Shown in pieces: positions 59,764 through 64,000 of a DNA stretch of 64,000 bases. Under the pieces are notes generated by a model. That model was not told the origin of the DNA and did not search any database. It saw only the letters and a program-made list of their open reading frames with translations. This DNA comes from Rhododendron vialii (lineage: Eukaryota > Streptophyta > Magnoliopsida > Ericales > Ericaceae): positions 43,352,501-43,416,500 of the forward strand of contig NC_080557.1 in assembly GCF_030253575.1 (NCBI RefSeq), written 5' to 3'. Every line of letters begins with the position of its first letter. Within the stretch, counting starts at the first letter, position 1. The position numbers were made by a program, and so were the translations under genes.

Positions 59764-60133
59764 CAGCAGCCGTTTTCTCCCGCCTCGGGTCGCACAAAGA
59801 TGATCGGAGCCGCTCATTTTGTTCAAAATATATCGTTTAAGGTCTCTGTAAAAAATGAGCTTCGTTCGATATCGTTTGAGGCGTTAACAAAACACCCAAA
59901 ATCACTTCAGAATTTAGGTAAATTCTGAAGTGATTTTGGGTGTTTTGTTAACGCCTCAAACGATATCGAACGAAGCTACCTAAATTCTGAAGTGATTTTG
60001 GGTGTTTTGTTAACGCCTCAAACGATATCGAACGAAGCTCATTTTTTACAGAGACCTTAAACGATATATTTTGAACAAAATGAGCGGCTCCGATCATCTT
60101 TGTGCGACCCGAGGCGGGAGAAAACGGCTGCTG
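59764..60133. repeat. 156-bp perfect inverted repeat with partial duplication
   Basis: 59764-59919 and 59978-60133 are exact reverse complements over 156 bp by direct reading. Between them, 59920-59977 repeats the inner part of the right arm with a 62-bp offset, so the left arm can also pair with this middle copy across a loop of only about 4 bp. Outer flanks keep TGCACAG/CTGTGCA words with looser pairing, suggesting a MITE of about 59744-60155. The mirrored frames in it encode identical peptides purely because of the symmetry. Confidence 0.97.
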
Positions 60134-60155
60134 TGCACAGCTTGCTGTGCATGAA

Positions 60156-60875
60156 TCATTTCTGTACACTTTCAGTACCACAAAGGGGTGCGCCCCATAC
60201 ATCTCACTTCTACTGTGAGAGTGGGAATGGGAGACGCTGTAGCGTGGCAGCCTCCAATAGTCCATTTCGGCATGGATGACTCGGATTTAATCCGAGTTTC
60301 TATAAATTCAAGTCGTTCATTGTTCGGATTAAAATTCGAACCGTCAATTATCGAGATGAACGGCGAAAAATAGGATCCAGTACCACCATCCCGTAAAATG
60401 AATGTGTAAGTGTTTGTGCGTGGCGGTAGCGTTGTTGTTACCAAAAAACGAAGAAGAAGAGAAGAGGAGCCGTTATTTATTTCGGCTGCTAATCAACCGT
60501 CCCTCAAATCCCGAAACCTTCGGAGGATCTCCTTTGTAATTGCGTTCTGAAGTTTTCTCTGAACTTCTTGATTCATCTCCATCTTCTTTTAAAATTCCAC
60601 CACATCGCAAACCTCTTCGATTCTCTTCTGAGAACCCTAATTTGTACTATGTCATCGCAAATTAGGGTTTTAAGAATCACGAACACCCGAATTTGCTTAA
60701 AACCCCGATCTTATAACCACTGATCTGCTTTGATCATGGCTTTCTCCTACGCTTGATCCACTTCACATTCGATCGGTTCGCTTTGCTGTTGTTTTCAATG
60801 TAAATAGCTGACACACACACACACCCCCTCCCTGTAGTTATAGTTATACATACACATTCAGTTTCTTGTATCATT

Positions 60876-60915
<40 letters not shown>

Positions 60916-60917
60916 AC
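60156..60917 (+). promoter_or_regulatory. Upstream region and GA leader of the UBA/SMR-type gene
   Basis: AACCCTAA-type words occur at about 60635 (GAACCCTAATTT) and inverted at about 60660 (AAATTAGGGTTT). A GA run (60878-60912) ends 5 bp before the ATG, so it lies in the 5' UTR. A CA run is at 60811-60824. No separate gene was seen. Confidence 0.5.
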
Positions 60918-62766
60918 ATGAAACAATCGAAGAGGAAGAAGAAGAGATCCCGGCCTCAAAATCATAACGGCGTAATCAAGGGCGCCGTTCACGATGAGGA
61001 GAGCGAAAAAAGCAGGGGTTTAAAGAGTCTGATGGAGGCTTTTACCTCCGTTTCTATAGAGGAAGCTGACTCGGCGTATATAGAGGCCAACGGGGACTTG
61101 AACAAGGCGGCGGAGATCCTCGGGGGGCTGGAGGAATGCTCGAGTTCCAGTGGGAGCGCGAGGTTGAGCTCAAGCTTGGGTTCGAGCTCGACAGAGGGTT
61201 TGCTGGAGGCCAGTTGCGGTCGGAAGGGACGGGAGGTTGGAGGGGGGAAGCAGAAGAAGGTTATTGCTGCTACCGGGACGGTTTCTAACGTGTTGGGGAA
61301 GGAATATGTAATGGCGAGCCCGAGGAAGGGCAAGTGCAGAAATGAGGGGTTTGTTGATGAGCCGTTGAGTAAGGGAGATGCTGAGCAGTTTTTGTGCTCG
61401 ATGCTCGGTGACGACTGCGATCTTAGCTTGGCCGTTGTTAGAGACGTCCTAGGTGAGTTCTTGATTTTGTTGTAATGGTCCCCACTTCTGTTTTAGAGCT
61501 TACCCTATATGTTGTGAATCTTGTGATGTCAAATTGGGTGAAGTAAAAATTTTGGTGTTTGGAATTAGGAGTATTTTTAGTTATTTATTTATTTATATTT
61601 TTTATAACCAGGTGTCTTACGCCCACCTCAACTAAAACTAATCATGGGGACCATAAACTCACCATTCATTAGCGGGAGCCCCACTTGAAGCTGGAGCAAA
61701 TGCTCCATATGGACTAGCTCCATAGGAGTTGATAGCACCTAAGAGGTTTCAAACGTGAGACCTTATGAGGGAGCAAACCCTAAGTCCCAGGCCCTGACCA
61801 TTAGGCAAAACACTGGGGTTAGTATTTGTAGGTTATTGTTGGGAGAAAGAGCCTCTTTTTCTGCCGCATAAGTGATGAACAATGAAGCATATGTCGTGAC
61901 TCATGTCATACAGGCTAGAGCATTGTCACTAACTGAAATCGTTGTTCATATACAAACGATATGCAGCCCAGTACTGTTATATTCTGAAATCTGTCTTGTT
62001 AACCCTTAATTGAAAGGGTTTCAACATTAATGTGTTCTCTATTTCTTTAATCTGTATGGTGTGCTGAGCTGTTAAAATTTATAAAGTGTATATGCTCAAT
62101 GGTGGATGTGTGATTCATAATCAGCCGGGCCAAACCACATCAAGTTTTAGGGGCCCTTTTATGGGAATTTTACCGACCAAATTACCGGAGGAATAAGCTT
62201 CGTATTGATTTCATGAATTGGGCAGGGCTAGGCTGTCTCCCTCCGTCCACCAACGTATATGCTAGAAACTACAGCTCATGCCATGTACTGTTGTATGAAC
62301 GGGAAGATTTCTTCTTGTAGCTAACTCTTTGGTCTAATACATCATAAGTATCCACACAAGTTGTTACATCATCGGTCGATTTCTGTCACATTCTGCAAGA
62401 TGAGATAGAATGAGTACCCTGGAGACAATAAAGAATGGAGGGAAGTGGTGGAAGACCTTACATGTCAAGACTCAAGTTAACTTCCTTATCATGGGCTAGG
62501 GCCTAGGATATACAATAAGGAACACCTTTGTTGAGTTTGTCCAAGATTTTTTGTTCTGATTTATTTCTCTCTTGGTTGGCTTGTTTTGGTTTTGGAAAGC
62601 CTGCTTGCCTAATGGACATCATTAATTGATAACATGCAAATTATGTTCATTCATGCTCACTTTATAGTTGCTTTAATAGTTTATGATGTGTTTGACATGA
62701 ATTTCACTTATGCAACTTCTGACTTGAAAAATCTTTGCAGGTCAATGTAGATATGATGTTGAAAAG
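60918..62766 (+). CDS. UBA/CUE-like, SMR-domain-type protein, 5' part only
   Basis: Exon 1 60918-61452 and exon 2 62741-62766 (only 26 bp) join in phase (G|GT). They encode a basic start (MKQSKRKKKRSRPQ), a CUE/UBA-like helix set (GLKSLMEAFTSVSIEEADSA, EANGDLNKAAEIL), a Ser-rich linker, and a second such motif (AEQFLCSMLGDDCDLSLAVV, RDVLGQCRYDVEK). This layout matches the N-terminus of plant SMR (small MutS-related) domain proteins with DUF1771. The expected C-terminal DUF1771 and SMR nuclease-like domain is not in the window, because the next exon lies beyond 64000. Without splicing, exon 1 reads on to a stop at 61475. The exact role is unknown; ubiquitin binding by the UBA/CUE part is an inference. 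Confidence 0.8.
61600..61825 (-). mobile_element. SINE in intron 1 of the SMR-type gene
   Basis: On the minus strand: TTGCCTAATGGTCAGGGCC (A-box-like), GGGTTTGCTCCC, then AAGGTCTCACGTTTGAAACC (B-box). It is in the same family as 63098-63285, sharing GGGAGCAAACCCTAAGTC. It ends near the GGTGTCTTACGCCCACC block. Confidence 0.7.
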
Positions 62767-63097
62767 GTGAGCACTGTGAAACTTAACGTCAATTCCTTAC
62801 AAACCGATGCTTAATTTGTCTACTCCTACAATTTTATGGGTATCTTTGTGGACGAAATCATATCTGTTTCATATTTGGTAACTTTTTTTTTTTTTTTTGA
62901 TCAGCAACATGTTTGGTAACTTTAAGATTGATGTAAAAGCCCTTTTTTTTTTTGCATGAGCATGGTGATAGTTTTTCTGTGTCAGCTTGGTTTTTGTTTT
63001 ACGAGAACATGAGCCAAGCTTGGGTCGCTCGTCTAGAACATGTTAGAACACTTTTTCCATATAGACTATGTTTTTTTGTTTCTTGTTTTGCTAATGC

Positions 63098-63285
63098 AAG
63101 GTGTCACGATCCGGTCTGCGTGCACCTCGGACTAAACCCTACAACCCTTCTCACAGCAATTTCACACACTTGCGCATTGGGGGTGAGGTGGCCTCAAGAA
63201 TTGCTGACAAGGGAAATCGAATCTGAGACCTTAGGTGGGAGCAAACCCTAAGTCTTAGGCCAACCCCATGGGTTTAAGGCTTTAT
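63098..63285 (-). mobile_element. SINE downstream of exon 2 of the SMR-type gene
   Basis: On the minus strand: CCCATGGGGTTGGCCTAAGAC (A-box region), GGGTTTGCTCCCACC, AAGGTCTCAGATTCGATTTCC (B-box). It shares its core with 61600-61825 in the same orientation. Confidence 0.7.
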
Positions 63286-63360
63286 GTTATAATGCATGTA
63301 AGCATAATGAAGCAGCCATGTTCATGGATGTTTGCAAAAGTTATTGGACAACCCTAACAA

Positions 63361-63990
63361 GTAGGGTTGCAAATGAACAGAGCCGCTCTCGAGGCTCGGC
63401 TTGATTAGGGCTCGTTCAAACTCGACTCGGTTGATAAACGAACGAGCTCGAGCCAGAGTTTCGTGCTCGTTAAATAAACGAGCTGAGCTCCAGCTGTCAT
63501 AAGCTCGGCTCGAATGAGCTCGCGAGATAAGACTTATATGCATGCAATACAGATATATGTAGTATATATGCAATCTTTTATATATTATAATTATTATGAG
63601 TATTTTATTACTATATTAGTAGTTTCTGAAGTGGTTGACAAGTTTACCGCATGCATCTGCCAAGTGGCAGATCTTTGGCGCTATCTCGTCTAGCAGAGGA
63701 ATGGGAATGAAAGGGTAAGATTTAAAGTAAAAGGAACTAGTGGTGAAGGCATAGTTTGTTGATGTGGGACAAAGGAAAAGTCAGAAGTAAAAGGCAAAGG
63801 ATTCTTCTGGCAGTCCCACATCGAAGAATTTGCAAAACTTCTGTAGAGAGAACACTATATAACTACAACACTACATCCATTCTCTTCCGTTGTGCTCCCG
63901 TGTGAGACACGAGCCACCTCGAGCCAAGCTCGAGCTAAGATTAATAGCAGCGAGCCGAGCTCGAGAGCCAAACTTTGGCAGCCCTACTTA
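63361..63990. mobile_element. MITE or hAT-like unit with a nested GTGGGAC insert
   Basis: Ends AAGTAGGGTTGCAAATGAA and, inverted, AAGTAGGGCTGCCAAAG. Arms are rich in GAGCTCG/CGAGCC words in both orientations. The middle (about 63755-63900) carries GATGTGGGAC and GTCCCACATCGAAG, typical of TRIM-like repeats, perhaps a nested fossil. It lies in the intron after exon 2 of the SMR-type gene. Confidence 0.5.
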
Positions 63991-64000
63991 CAAGCCCATG

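Overview
The window is nuclear DNA from a flowering plant, most likely a woody eudicot. The genes have short exons, AT-rich introns with GT...AG borders, and intronic or flanking MITEs, SINEs and LTR remnants. The protein families are plant types: an AMT1 transporter, an FQR1-type quinone reductase, a plant-type CDC6 and a plant P0. The order Ericales is only a guess from overall feel; nothing here proves it. There is no bacterial, plasmid or viral genome organisation.

Layout. 1-5.0 kb: repeats only (MITEs, a SINE-like unit, microsatellites). 5.4-7.7 kb: a two-exon TPR-like gene (+). 8-14.5 kb: MITEs, a scrap of nuclear 25S rDNA, a three-exon fragment of a SEC14-like gene (-), and an intact-looking TRIM. 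14.9-21.2 kb: CDC6 (+), 16 exons rebuilt in frame, with two E2F sites upstream and one GC-AG intron. 24.3-27.7 kb: ribosomal stalk protein P0 (-), five exons, with an unusual C-terminus. 28-43 kb: a repeat stack. A processed copy of the splicing factor PRP4 (31.7-35.4 kb) is split by a hAT transposon, which itself holds a solo LTR and a MITE, and by two further LTR-type insertions. Next come a 1.6-kb solo LTR and, inside it, a 3.4-kb solo LTR carrying an 85-bp tandem array. 43.3-45.7 kb: FQR1-type quinone reductase (+), four exons. 47.1-50.4 kb: an RRM plus CCCH zinc-finger protein (-), four exons. 52.7-54.1 kb: a single-exon AMT1 ammonium transporter (+). 55-60 kb: a retroposon with poly(A) and target duplication, simple repeats, and a 156-bp perfect inverted repeat. 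60.9 kb to the end: the first two exons of a UBA/CUE-like (SMR-type) gene that runs off the window, with two SINEs in its introns.

The genes are independent housekeeping or transport genes, not a pathway cluster. The one meaningful pairing is the TPR gene next to CDC6, which recalls the TPR-CDC6 neighbours I remember from Arabidopsis. I found no convincing new multi-gene system. The most notable items are the perfect inverted repeat with its partial duplication, the datable nest of insertions in the PRP4 retrocopy, the multi-exon SEC14 fragment, the divergent P0 tail, and several insertions with exact target-site duplications. All splice models come from reading phase and consensus by eye.
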